A stretch of 64,000 nucleotides of DNA from Niastella yeongjuensis (lineage in GTDB: Bacteria; Bacteroidota; Bacteroidia; Chitinophagales; Chitinophagaceae). The notes beneath the pieces were generated by a model that saw nothing but the letters and a program-made list of their open reading frames with translations, made no database searches and was not told the origin of the DNA. Below, one piece after another: positions 27,601 through 35,854 of this stretch (its first letter is position 1; every line of letters begins with the position of its first letter). The DNA is taken from the NCBI RefSeq assembly GCF_900110245.1, contig NZ_FOCZ01000016.1, forward strand, positions 1 through 64,000. The letters run 5' to 3'. The position numbers were made by a program, and so were the translations under genes.

Positions 27601-29528
27601 TTGACAATGTTGTTGTTGTATATAAAAATACGGTCAATGTTCCGGTCATCACGCCCATGTGTACCAGCAGACCGTGGGCGGATACACTAAGGTCCGATAT
27701 TTCCGGCAAGACTTATCAATGGCAGCAGGATATCGGTGGTGGATTTGCCGATGTCGTTAACAGTGCCAACCTGTCCGGAGGAACCACGATCACCCTGCAA
27801 TTCGACAATATCCCGCTCTCGTGGAATGGTTATAAATACCGGTGTATTGTGGATGGCCGTTATAGCAGCACCTTTGTACTGCAACTAAACTATACTGCCA
27901 GTCCCGGTGTAATCCTTACAGCGTCTGACACCAGTTTCTGTTTGGGAACGAATGTAACCTTTACCGCTACCGACTCTACCGGTTATAAACATGATTATTT
28001 ATGGCAATGGCTGATCAATGGAAAGAACACCAGTGGTAACACGTTTAACAGTACACTTATCACCAATACGCTGCAGGATGGAGACCAGGTGCGGGTTGTT
28101 CAACTCAATAATGACATCTGCAACCTCGATAAAAGAGATACCAGCAATGCGATCACCGTGCATGTAAATGGGTCTCCTGCTTCCGTGCAGATAAGTGTTT
28201 CCAGCCTCACAGCCTGTGTGGGAACACCCATTACATTTACGGCAACGCCTGTGAACCCGGGCAACTTGCCGGTATATGACTGGAAGGTAAATAACGTGTC
28301 GCAGGGGATCAATAATGCGATATTTACCAGCTCACGCCTCAAGAAAAACGACATCGTGCAGGTATTAATGGAAAGTTCTGCCACCTGTGCATATCCCAAC
28401 CCTGCCCAGAGCAATGCGCTTACCATGGCCGTTACAGATACGAGTGCGCTGTCTGTTAACATATCAACCGCAACGCCTGCCGTTTGTAACGGAACCAATG
28501 TGTTGTTTACAGCAACTCCACGTAATGCCGGCCCGGTATCCAGTTATCAGTGGACGGTTAACGGAACTGGTGCAGGTACAAACGCAAGTACATTCAACAG
28601 CTCAACGCTGCAAGACAAGGACGTTATTCAGTGTATGCTTACCAGTCCTGCTGCCTGTCGCCTTCAGCCTCAGGTAAACAGCGGGATAATTACAATGACG
28701 GTGAACAGTTACGTAGTCCCTTCTGTGTCCCTGTCCATCAATGATACCACCGTATGCGCCGGAAGCACAGTCCTCATTACGGCTCTTCCGGTGAACCCCG
28801 GTTCTGCACCTGTTTATCAATGGAAAAACAACGGGGTGATAACAGGAAATAATTCTCCAGCCTATACCATCAATGGGCTTACGAAAAATGCAACAGTCTC
28901 GATTTTGCTACGGAGTACCGCTTCTTGCGCCATCCCGGATAGTGCAGCCAGCGCTCCTGTGGTCATTACAGCGATCCCTGCACCTGATATCAGGATTTCC
29001 GGTGATACAGTAGTTGTAGCTGGAGCCAGGAACCATTTAATAGCTACCACTACCAATTCCGGCACGGGGTTGCAATATCAATGGCAGGATAGCACCCATT
29101 TGCACGGATGGCAGAACATCAGTGGAACTACAGGGGATACTATAAACTACGCACCTGTTACAAGCGGCGATAAGATCAGATGTGTATGCAGGAACAATGC
29201 AGGTTGCACGACTATAAGCAATTCAATTTCCATGAGGATCAGCGTGCTTACAGCTATTTCAGGAATTCCGTCAGCCGATGCCGATTACCGCTGGTATCCC
29301 AATCCTGTAAGCTCAACGTTCTATGTGCAGGACGAAAATCGATTTGACCCGGTTTCCAAGATATCTGTCTTCAGCAATGTAGGTGTAACGATACTGGTGA
29401 TGAACAATGCCGGCAGACAGTCAACAATCAACGTCAATGTGGGGACCCTGGCAACGGGTGCGTATTTCGTGGAAGTGCGAAGAAAATCTGGTAAAACAAG
29501 TTATTTTCAGTTTATGAAAGTGCCATAA
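24669..29528 (+). CDS. Giant secreted multidomain protein, T9SS cargo
   Basis: 1619 aa. Signal peptide (LSLVIIYIFSLSPALA). Residues 30-345 form a YCF48/sortilin-like propeller with repeats such as TTDSGRTY, TTNGGQNWTLQ and TTNSGVTWEPL. Two IPT/TIG domains follow (about 430-515 and 520-610), then an FG-GAP/VCBS propeller (about 625-975) with Ca-binding loops like DLDGDGRPDM and DFDGDGKPDV. Four or five Ig-like repeats (about 980-1540) share the pattern 'vCxGtxvxftAtPxNpGxxpxYqWkvNg'. The last 80 residues (WYPNPVSSTFYV ... GAYFVEV) are a type A sorting domain for type IX secretion. A surface adhesin or binding protein is likely. It is monocistronic. Confidence 0.88.
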   Translation: MHFPYLKTAFKGFLSLVIIYIFSLSPALAQMRQLYLDADQDNHINKISFYSPNEGYVAFEKYIGYTTDSGRTYTKKFITLSNVNYGSYMNVNVTLGFGIEGVKAFDKNTLIVYGDYGLVPSILYSADGGNSYKLVFYSQFDPLQLRTGIKDVVFPQNDNTGYAVDADRILKTTDKGMTWSVQTVQSASYFDHIEAIDNNNVIAISTDYNGNRLLKTSNGGAFWLRKTLPQTGILTYAYFLDANIGWLSMYSGQYRYFYKTTNGGQNWTLQNDVDATPFNCDKMRFTDVNTGYALVAPYKIFKTTNSGVTWEPLARDTNFTYLGYSHNDLQCFSATQLWAGGGHGYLEMTANGGGSPIAAAYFKADTTGMYMAGTVQLLNFSRTGCQYQWLVNGSLISTSYNATYTHDIVRSVDTIQLIVNAGGISDTITKYSQFYAGGIAKASSWYPKSGSAGTFVTISGSKFSNVSGVSFGGTAAASFTVLSDTVITAVVAGGATGTITLKQFYGIIPVGGFTYNPPPASAPPVIQTVSPSAGIIGTTVTITGSGFSTTASQNSVFFGTVPATLQSASSGQLVCTVPVGASLGTIQVLNKDNGLLGESLSPFHVTFVDSTENFTPNSFTEGFIVSKSQGNPWGLQGKDIDGDGKPDLVVNMSMGGQGDSLVVFRNTTTGKRLSFAPRVRIGYTYFPTAGRFDMNDLDGDGRPDMVLPTNQGLVKVLRNASSPGVISFEKEYLVPAGRGTQEAVITDLDNDGKNDIAVTSFEDYSISVIRNTSVPGSLSFAATQNFNASVTVTGITAGDLDGDGLKDIITYEQNIKKGNIFLYRNTSIQGKISFASFVSISVPGISWEGTFISIVDFDKDGIPDIVICNNDNICVFRSNSTKGNFSYLPPVVMRLEQSSYFTDGWGGCVSNFSGGVRPDVISATGGPFRHLIIEKNSSLPGAVKLDSLIYSNAYMPQEVAAADFDGDGKPDVAVSSGLDNVVVVYKNTVNVPVITPMCTSRPWADTLRSDISGKTYQWQQDIGGGFADVVNSANLSGGTTITLQFDNIPLSWNGYKYRCIVDGRYSSTFVLQLNYTASPGVILTASDTSFCLGTNVTFTATDSTGYKHDYLWQWLINGKNTSGNTFNSTLITNTLQDGDQVRVVQLNNDICNLDKRDTSNAITVHVNGSPASVQISVSSLTACVGTPITFTATPVNPGNLPVYDWKVNNVSQGINNAIFTSSRLKKNDIVQVLMESSATCAYPNPAQSNALTMAVTDTSALSVNISTATPAVCNGTNVLFTATPRNAGPVSSYQWTVNGTGAGTNASTFNSSTLQDKDVIQCMLTSPAACRLQPQVNSGIITMTVNSYVVPSVSLSINDTTVCAGSTVLITALPVNPGSAPVYQWKNNGVITGNNSPAYTINGLTKNATVSILLRSTASCAIPDSAASAPVVITAIPAPDIRISGDTVVVAGARNHLIATTTNSGTGLQYQWQDSTHLHGWQNISGTTGDTINYAPVTSGDKIRCVCRNNAGCTTISNSISMRISVLTAISGIPSADADYRWYPNPVSSTFYVQDENRFDPVSKISVFSNVGVTILVMNNAGRQSTINVNVGTLATGAYFVEVRRKSGKTSYFQFMKVP

Positions 29529-29565
29529 GGGAATCAAAATTGTACAACCAATAAACACTATAAAA

Positions 29566-29796
29566 GTGAAAATTAGGGCTGGCCTTCTGTTTATATGCAT
29601 TTTCGTATCAGGCAATTTATTTTCTCAGGATTCCACTGTCTGGAAAAGAAACGTTATTGATAGTATTGTCTCTGTAATTGTTCCTGGAGATTTAGAGTTG
29701 TCTATGCCAATAGAGCGATTTACAGTAGGTAGTTTAGTGTATGAACAAATTATATTTGGAATCCGGACTCTGAAAATTTGCGGAAGAGATTTTTGA
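29566..29796 (+). pseudogene. Truncated secreted protein
   Basis: A GTG start gives an export signal (AGLLFICIFVSGNLFSQ) and about 45 mature residues (DSTVWKRNVIDSIVSVIVPGDLEL) before a stop. The layout suggests the front of a longer exported protein whose body is missing; the following DNA up to the S9 peptidase offers no continuation. Family not recognised. Confidence 0.4.
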
Positions 29797-29902
29797 ACTC
29801 ATTGACTATTGCACCCGTCCCATCGAGGCACCAGGGAGCAGCCATATCTTTCGATTCTATTTTTTCCAGCACAAGGTTGTGCTCCCACGCGTCCCTGTAA
29901 TC

Positions 29903-32233
29903 CTACTGCATACTATTCCTGGGATCTGTTTTGATTTCCATCAGGTATTCTTTGGGTGGTTCAACGCCTAATAAGTTTTTTACAAAATAGTCCCAGCGGC
30001 GGCGCATCATATATGGCGAGTATGTACCATAGCCATGCGCACTGTTGGGAAAAATAACCAGGTCATAATCTTTATTCGCCTTTTCCAGTGCTTCTACTAC
30101 CAGCATGGTATTGGAAGCAGGTACATTGTCGTCCATTAATCCATGGGCCAGCATCAACTTGCCCTTCAGGTTCTTTGCATACACCTGGTTGGCCTGTTCG
30201 GTATAGTTATCCGTACCGTCTGCATTTTTTGTCATCAAACCAATATAGCGCTCGCCCCAGTCGTCTTCATAGTTGCGGTTGTCATGGTTGCCGGATTCTG
30301 AAATACCCACTTTAAAGAAATCGGGGTAACGGAACATAGCACACGCAGTTGCAAAACCACCGCCTGAATGCCCCCAGATCCCCACCCGCATGGTGTCCAT
30401 GTAAGCATAGCGTTGTGAAAGTTGCCGGATGCCGCTTACCTGGTCTGGCAATGTATTTTCTGACATGTTGGGGAAATACATATCGTGGAAACTTTTTGAA
30501 CGCAATGGATTGCCGCTGCCTTCAAGCACTACTACAATAAATCCAAGTTCAGCCAGGGATTGGTGATCGCCCCTGGATGCACTAAAGGCCCAACTGCCAA
30601 CACTTCCGCCCTGCGGACCGGGATAAATATAATCTATAACCGGATATTTCTTTTTGGGGTCCAGTTTGGTTGGTGTAAAAAGTAAACCATACAGATCAGT
30701 TGTACCATCGTGCGCTTTCACCGTAAAAGGAACAGGCGCTTTCCATCCCAAAGCGGTCAATCTTGATACATCTGTTTTCTCCAGTGTAACAATTGTTTTA
30801 CCTGTTATAGCATGCAACTCTGATACGGCTGGTACATTAGGTTTAGAATAGGTGTCAATAAAATAATTTTCTGATGGTGATAAAACAATCTGATGCGTAC
30901 CTTCCGCTGGCGTGAGCAAGGTTGTTTTCTTTCCATCAAAACTCACTTTATACAACTGGCCAAAGTAAGGGTTCTCCAGCTGTGTACCGCTGGCCATAAA
31001 ATACAATTCGCGGTTTTTCTCATCTACCTTTATCAAACGTGTCACCAGCCAGTTGCCTTTGGTGATCTGATTTTTCAGCTTTCCGGTGGTGGCATCGTAT
31101 AAATACAAATGTCCCCAGTTGTCTCTTTCAGAATACCAAATGATCTCGTTGGTCTTTGGTAACCATCGCCAGCAGTTGGCGCTTGCGCCCGATTCAAATT
31201 GCGTGGTAACTGTTTCCTCAAACACCTTGTGCACCTCACCGGTGCTGGCATTGGCAATGCAGACCTTTTCCTGTTTATGATCGCGGGAAGTGGAAACAAA
31301 CGCCAGTTGTGAACCATCCGCATTCCAGTCTATATCACTAAGAACGCCACTGCGGCTGATATCATCACCCAAGGAAGACCGGTGCGGGTCTGGCGGCACA
31401 TTCAATACAATTACTTTGGGTGTATCCACATTAATAACTACCCGTTGTATCATGGGGATCTCTTCATCGCCAGGCAATGGATATTTCCAGGCACGCAACT
31501 TAGGGTGCCCCACATTGGTGGTGATCATATACATATCCCCTACTTTGCGCTGGTCCTGTTTGAACGTGGCTATCTTTTTTGAATCGGGCGACCAACGCAG
31601 TATAGCCCTGTCACTGCTGGTCCAGCCTGCATTGTCTGTAGCATAACCAAAATCTTTGATCCCGTCTGTTGTCAACTGGGTTTGCTGGCCTGTTTTTACA
31701 TTCCGCACCCACAAATTATAATCTTTGATGAATGCGGTGCGACTGCCATCGGGCGAGAGCGCATCATTGCCACTCCTGCCTGTTTTATCTGCAGCTGCAT
31801 CGGTATCTATAGTACAGGTATAAGTTTCCAGATCACATTTCCATAGCTTGCCACCCACATTGAAGAGGATGGCCTTTCCATCAGCAACATAGCTGAAAAT
31901 CTGGAAAGGCAGCATAGCAGGCTTATATGATTTTCCGCTGGCCGTAGACAATGCCGCCGCCAGTTTTTGCTGATCAAAAGCGGCTGTGCGGGTACCTTTG
32001 TTAGGATCAACGAGGATAAATTCACTGCCCTGCGCTGTAAGCGTCCGATACCAGAACCTGTCATCCTTAATCCAGTTGGGTATTACGTTGCCATGGTCTA
32101 TGAATTGTTGGGTATTGTATGCCATAAAGCTTTCCGCATTGGCATAGTCTTTTGCCGTCAATACAGTGCCCTGTTGCGCATTGACCGCTAAAAGTGTTGT
32201 GCTGCCAATGAACATAGATAAAAATCTTTTCAT
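29903..32233 (-). CDS. S9 family peptidase (dipeptidyl-peptidase IV type)
   Basis: 776 aa with signal peptide (FLSMFIGSTTLLAVNA). Residues about 90-480 form the DPP-IV-type propeller (LSPDGSRTAFIKDYNLWV, LRWSPDSKKIATFK, WNADGSQLAFVSTSRD). The C-terminal hydrolase carries the triad: nucleophile in GIWGHSGGGFATA, Asp in GLMDDNVPASN, His in NSAHGYGTY. It should remove N-terminal dipeptides from peptides in the periplasm or outside the cell. Length is normal for the family, and no residue is missing. The gene is monocistronic; 32234-32596 upstream holds promoter-region DNA and a small palindrome but no other gene. Confidence 0.92.
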   Translation of the reverse strand: MKRFLSMFIGSTTLLAVNAQQGTVLTAKDYANAESFMAYNTQQFIDHGNVIPNWIKDDRFWYRTLTAQGSEFILVDPNKGTRTAAFDQQKLAAALSTASGKSYKPAMLPFQIFSYVADGKAILFNVGGKLWKCDLETYTCTIDTDAAADKTGRSGNDALSPDGSRTAFIKDYNLWVRNVKTGQQTQLTTDGIKDFGYATDNAGWTSSDRAILRWSPDSKKIATFKQDQRKVGDMYMITTNVGHPKLRAWKYPLPGDEEIPMIQRVVINVDTPKVIVLNVPPDPHRSSLGDDISRSGVLSDIDWNADGSQLAFVSTSRDHKQEKVCIANASTGEVHKVFEETVTTQFESGASANCWRWLPKTNEIIWYSERDNWGHLYLYDATTGKLKNQITKGNWLVTRLIKVDEKNRELYFMASGTQLENPYFGQLYKVSFDGKKTTLLTPAEGTHQIVLSPSENYFIDTYSKPNVPAVSELHAITGKTIVTLEKTDVSRLTALGWKAPVPFTVKAHDGTTDLYGLLFTPTKLDPKKKYPVIDYIYPGPQGGSVGSWAFSASRGDHQSLAELGFIVVVLEGSGNPLRSKSFHDMYFPNMSENTLPDQVSGIRQLSQRYAYMDTMRVGIWGHSGGGFATACAMFRYPDFFKVGISESGNHDNRNYEDDWGERYIGLMTKNADGTDNYTEQANQVYAKNLKGKLMLAHGLMDDNVPASNTMLVVEALEKANKDYDLVIFPNSAHGYGTYSPYMMRRRWDYFVKNLLGVEPPKEYLMEIKTDPRNSMQ

Positions 32234-32506
32234 AATATCTACTTAACAGTTAGATGATTGTTTTATGCAAATTATAGTATTGGCAGCAAAATCGGGCGTG
32301 AAATCCTGTCGAATATCACTGGTTTAAAGCCACTGGAACATTCCTAACCTGTTTTTAAGTACTTGCGGGCTCCTGCAAGATGTGATTTTGATGTGCCCTC
32401 ACTTATACCGGGCGCTGAACCGCTGGAGGTTTGGTTATTTTTGAAATGGTTTTGTCTTGTAATACCTCATAAAATGTGTGAATGATGTAATTCAATTGTT
32501 TAATTA

Positions 32507-32519
32507 CGTAACAGTTACG
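32507..32519. promoter_or_regulatory. Small palindrome between divergent genes
   Basis: CGTAAC-A-GTTACG is a perfect odd palindrome lying 78 bp upstream of the small membrane protein ATG. It could be an operator; no regulator is linked. Confidence 0.25.
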
Positions 32520-32596
32520 AGCAAAAAATGGCTAATCTTTATGTCGGCATGTTTTTATTTGAATGAATGCCATTTTAATGAGAGAAAAATAATTTT

Positions 32597-32752
32597 ATGA
32601 GAAACTTATTATACATCGTTGCCGTCATCCTGGTTGTGGGATGGTTAATTGGTTTTATTGGATATCATGCAAGTGGGGCTTTTCACCTCCTTCTTGTTCT
32701 TGCAATTATTGCTATTGTGATAAATGTTATGCAGGGTAAAAAAACCGTATAG
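32597..32752 (+). CDS. Small two-helix membrane protein, lmo0937/DUF5670 type
   Basis: 51 aa: MRNLLYIVAVILVVGWLIGF, a short G/H/S turn, then LLLVLAIIAIVINVMQGKK. The two hydrophobic helices, the central G-A/S-x-H-x-L turn and the positively charged end match the lmo0937 family of tiny membrane proteins found across Bacteroidota and Firmicutes, often stress-induced. It has its own ATG at 32597 and TAG at 32750-32752. The function of the family is unknown. Confidence 0.8.
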   Translation: MRNLLYIVAVILVVGWLIGFIGYHASGAFHLLLVLAIIAIVINVMQGKKTV

Positions 32753-32835
32753 AATCATTTCAGCTCAAGGATTTTTGGCTGATTTTTGTGCGGGAGTTAT
32801 CCTTCCCGAAAGCTTATAACGCTTCTTTTCCTGCT

Positions 32836-33744
32836 ATGCATATACTGATTACCGGAGCGAATGGTTATATAGGGCAACGACTTGCCCCGGTGCTGCTGGA
32901 ACAAGGACACCGAATTACCTGCTGTGTGCGGAGCAGGCGACGTTTTACCACTGTTCATTTACCGGCCGATGTCCAGATTATTGAGGCTGACTTTTCATCG
33001 AGCAGCACACAGTTTCAATTCCCCGAAGACATTGATGTGGCATTTTTCTTGATCCATTCCATGCGGGAAGGGCCTTCTTTTGAAGCTGCGGAGCAACGAG
33101 CTGCCACGGTTTTTCTTCGGCTTGCAGCGAGCACCTGTTGTCAACAAATCATATATCTGAGTGGCATTGTAAATGCTACACATCTTTCCAGGCATTTATC
33201 GTCCAGGTTGGCGGTAGAAAAAGTACTTCGCGCAGGCAGGATACCTGTAACAGTTTTACGTGCAGGGATCGTTGTGGGAGCCGGCAGTTCTTCTTTCGAG
33301 ATTATGCGAGATCTGGTGGAGAAGCTACCTGTTATGGTAGCTCCCAAATGGGTGAACACGAAATGCCAGCCGATAGGTATACGCAATGTGATCGCTTTTC
33401 TGACCGGCATACTGCTACTGAGGGAAACATTTAATAAAGATTACGATATTGGTGGCCCTTCCGTTCTTACCTATAAACAAATGCTGTTGCAGTTTGCGGC
33501 CGTCCGCGGCTTGAAACGGCATATAATTACAGTACCAGTGATGACACCGCGCTTGTCGAGCTACTGGCTTTATTTTGTAACCTCCACCTCTTACCAATTG
33601 GCAGTGAACCTTGTTGATAGCATGAAAGTAGATGTAGTATGCCGACCCAATAATCTTGCGCAGCAACTGGGTATCACTTTGCTTTCCTACAAGGAAGCCG
33701 TGGCGCTTGCATTGTTGAAGCCAGACGACCGCATGCAACCCTGA
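32836..33744 (+). CDS. NAD(P)-binding atypical short-chain dehydrogenase (NmrA/epimerase-like)
   Basis: The start is set at ATG 32836 so that the Rossmann strand MHILITGANGYIGQRLAPVL opens the protein; an in-frame GTG 48 bp upstream would add an unneeded tail. TGANGYIG is the nucleotide-binding glycine motif of extended or atypical SDRs. DIDVAFFLIHSM and QIIYLSGIV are the following strands, and the classic YxxxK pair is not evident, which fits the NmrA-like group. About 302 aa. Substrate unknown. Confidence 0.8.
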   Translation: MHILITGANGYIGQRLAPVLLEQGHRITCCVRSRRRFTTVHLPADVQIIEADFSSSSTQFQFPEDIDVAFFLIHSMREGPSFEAAEQRAATVFLRLAASTCCQQIIYLSGIVNATHLSRHLSSRLAVEKVLRAGRIPVTVLRAGIVVGAGSSSFEIMRDLVEKLPVMVAPKWVNTKCQPIGIRNVIAFLTGILLLRETFNKDYDIGGPSVLTYKQMLLQFAAVRGLKRHIITVPVMTPRLSSYWLYFVTSTSYQLAVNLVDSMKVDVVCRPNNLAQQLGITLLSYKEAVALALLKPDDRMQP

Positions 33745-33849
33745 AAAAAATTTGATCAAAAAGCCATAAAGTTTTCCTTCTTTGTTTATTAAAAAGTACT
33801 GGTTTTGACTTCCTGTGGAACTATAGGGATAGAATAACCTATATAAAGC

Positions 33850-34239
33850 CTAACTTTTATTGATTATTGCCATAGCTTCAATTTCTAACAACAATTCATT
33901 TCTGACAAGCCGGCTTCCCCCAACCGTTGTAGAAGCTGGGGGTTGCAAGGTATTCACATACCTGTCCCTTATAGTTTTGAATAATGGCAGATCAGAGATA
34001 TCAGTCAAATAGTTATTCAATTTGACAATATTGTCAAAACTTCCGCCTGCCTTTTTCAGTATATTTTTGATAGATGAGAAAATAAATTCAGCCTGCTGCT
34101 CAAAATTACCCTCACCAACAGTATTCCCTTCCTTGTCAATAGCCACCTGGCCGGATATAATAATCATCTTTGAAGCCCCAAGGTCAACTTCAACATATCG
34201 GGCATATCCAGCAGGCGTAATATCATTAAAACTAATCAT
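33850..34239 (-). CDS. RidA family protein (Rid/YjgF/UK114)
   Basis: 129 aa, the normal size of a Rid protein. KMIIISGQVAIDKEGNTVGEGNFEQQAEFIFSSIKNILKKAG is the family core, and VGGSRLVRNELLLEIEAMAI the C-terminal strand with the conserved Arg before 'llvEieaiA'. Rid enzymes hydrolyse reactive imine/enamine intermediates released by PLP enzymes; they act as trimers with active sites between subunits. It is 38 bp downstream of the oxidoreductase on the same strand and may be co-transcribed with it. Confidence 0.88.
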   Translation of the reverse strand: MISFNDITPAGYARYVEVDLGASKMIIISGQVAIDKEGNTVGEGNFEQQAEFIFSSIKNILKKAGGSFDNIVKLNNYLTDISDLPLFKTIRDRYVNTLQPPASTTVGGSRLVRNELLLEIEAMAIINKS

Positions 34240-34277
34240 GGTAATATAATTTAAAAGTGTCTTTGTCGTTTAAATCC

Positions 34278-35231
34278 CTACATTTTCACAACGATTTTTC
34301 CCCTGCGGTTTCCAGCGTCCTGATGCTGATGTGCCTTGGGCAGTTCAACAAAATTGTAACTGGCGTTGATATGAGAACGAATGATGTTCCGCTCCAATAA
34401 TGAAGCAATCTGCTGCATATCATTTCCATTGGAAGCTACGCCCATATGATAGCCCCAGACCCCTTTGGCCCTGGCCGCTTCACCAATTGCACCTTTAAAG
34501 TCCGTTAGAAGGCTTATTATTCTTCCGCCACTTTTTACGGCCTCAATAGAGCGGAACAGGTGGTCACCGTACATTGGGTCCAGTACAACATCGGCATCGG
34601 TTACTATTTCTTCAACCTTCTGTTTCTGGTAGTCAACAAATTCATCTGCGCCAAGTGATAGTACAAATTCTTTATTATCCGCTGAAGCTGTTCCCACGAC
34701 ATATGCGCCCAGGTGTTTAGCTATGGGTACCGCGTAGTGCCCCACACCTCCTGCTGCTGCATGGATCAGCACTTTCTCGCCGGGTTGCAGTTTTGCATGT
34801 ACGACCAGGGCTTGCCAGGCAGTAAGTGCGGCAAGGCAGGCTGCTGCCGCTTCCTCAAAGGAGATGTTGTTTGGAATAAGAGCCAGCTGTGATACTGGCG
34901 CAGCAACATATTCCGCATAGGTATTTCCGGCACCACGAAAATTAATCAGGCCAAACACAAGATCCCCTTGCTTAAAATCCCTGACATCCGCACCTGTCTC
35001 TTCTACAATACCGGCCATATCCCATCCTAAAATGAACACTTCCTGGTTATCTTTGGGTAGCATAAAAGCCTTCAGTGCATTGCTGTCCTTCCTTACATAA
35101 ACATCAACCGGATTGATGCTGATGGCCTTTACTTTTACCAGTACCTCATTGGCCTGAATGTTGGGTTTCGGAACTTCTTCCAGGTGCAGTTGTTCTGCTC
35201 CTCCGGTCTGTCTCAATAAAAATGCTTTCAT
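34278..35231 (-). CDS. Zinc-independent medium-chain NADP oxidoreductase (quinone-reductase type)
   Basis: ATG 35231 is chosen because MKAFLLRQTGGAEQLHLEEVPKP is the usual start of the family; an upstream in-frame start would add 27 atypical residues. The catalytic domain shows VLVKVKAISINPVDVYVR and DMAGIVEETG; the Rossmann part has VLIHAAAGGVGHYAVPIAKHLGA. No structural zinc Cys cluster is present, as in quinone oxidoreductases and alkenal reductases. It is transcribed divergently from an HxlR regulator with operator-like palindromes between them, so it is the likely target gene. Such pairs usually respond to quinones or electrophiles. Confidence 0.9.
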   Translation of the reverse strand: MKAFLLRQTGGAEQLHLEEVPKPNIQANEVLVKVKAISINPVDVYVRKDSNALKAFMLPKDNQEVFILGWDMAGIVEETGADVRDFKQGDLVFGLINFRGAGNTYAEYVAAPVSQLALIPNNISFEEAAAACLAALTAWQALVVHAKLQPGEKVLIHAAAGGVGHYAVPIAKHLGAYVVGTASADNKEFVLSLGADEFVDYQKQKVEEIVTDADVVLDPMYGDHLFRSIEAVKSGGRIISLLTDFKGAIGEAARAKGVWGYHMGVASNGNDMQQIASLLERNIIRSHINASYNFVELPKAHQHQDAGNRRGKIVVKM

Positions 35232-35300
35232 AACTATTTCCTGTTTATTATTAAATGGCTGTTCGTTATTTTTATGCCCACAAAAGTATCCCGATTCAAC

Positions 35301-35349
35301 TGTATGATACAAGTCTACAGCGAATTGTAAGGAGGTTACAAAAATGTAA
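35301..35349. promoter_or_regulatory. HxlR-type operators between divergent genes
   Basis: TGTATGATACA (35301-35311) and TTACAAAAATGTAA (35336-35349) are two palindromes sharing TACA/TGTA half-sites. The second ends 5 bp before the HxlR start codon. Autorepression and joint control of the oxidoreductase are likely. Confidence 0.6.
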
Positions 35350-35354
35350 GTAGT

Positions 35355-35735
35355 ATGAAAAAGACAAAGCTTAGTTCGACCAACCAGGTCAACAAAACCT
35401 ACCTGGAGGATGTCTGCATGGGGGCTTATGCGCTTGGCATTATTGGCAGCCGCTGGAAATTTTCCATTTTCTTTTATCTAAAAGATCGGCCTATGCGTTT
35501 TTCCGAACTCAAACAGTCTGTCCAGGGTATCACCGAACGTATGTTAGCACTTAATCTTACAGAAATGGAAAGGGACAAACTCCTGACCCGTACCGTGTTT
35601 GCGGAGGTACCGGTCAGGGTAGTCTATGAACTAACACCCATAGGAATGGCACTGACACCGGTATGGGACCAATTGGGCAACTGGGGCATGCAACATAAAG
35701 ATATTGTATCGGAAGATGAGTCAAAAAGCATGTGA
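35355..35735 (+). CDS. HxlR-family winged-helix regulator
   Basis: 126 aa. DVCMGAYALGIIGSRWKFSIFFYLKDRPMRFSELKQSVQGITERMLALNL is the HxlR DNA-binding core, with the N-terminal Cys before 'WxxxIL' that senses electrophiles in several members. TERMLALNLTEMERDKLLTR covers the recognition helix and wing. Divergent from the quinone-reductase-like gene, a standard arrangement for YodB/QorR-type regulators. A hairpin terminator follows. Confidence 0.92.
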   Translation: MKKTKLSSTNQVNKTYLEDVCMGAYALGIIGSRWKFSIFFYLKDRPMRFSELKQSVQGITERMLALNLTEMERDKLLTRTVFAEVPVRVVYELTPIGMALTPVWDQLGNWGMQHKDIVSEDESKSM

Positions 35736-35739
35736 CCTG

Positions 35740-35774
35740 GAGCCTTCAGGTCTTTGGATTTGGAGGCTCTTTTT
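35740..35774 (+). terminator. Terminator after the HxlR gene
   Basis: GAGCCT (35740-35745) pairs with AGGCTC (35764-35769), followed by a run of Ts. The loop is 18 nt, so the structure is only moderately strong. Confidence 0.5.
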
Positions 35775-35854
35775 GGTTCGAAATGCTCTTGTTAAATTGT
35801 GAGTGCAAGTGTGAAGCTGGTTTGTTATCTCCAGTAAACAACCATGTCTATTGA

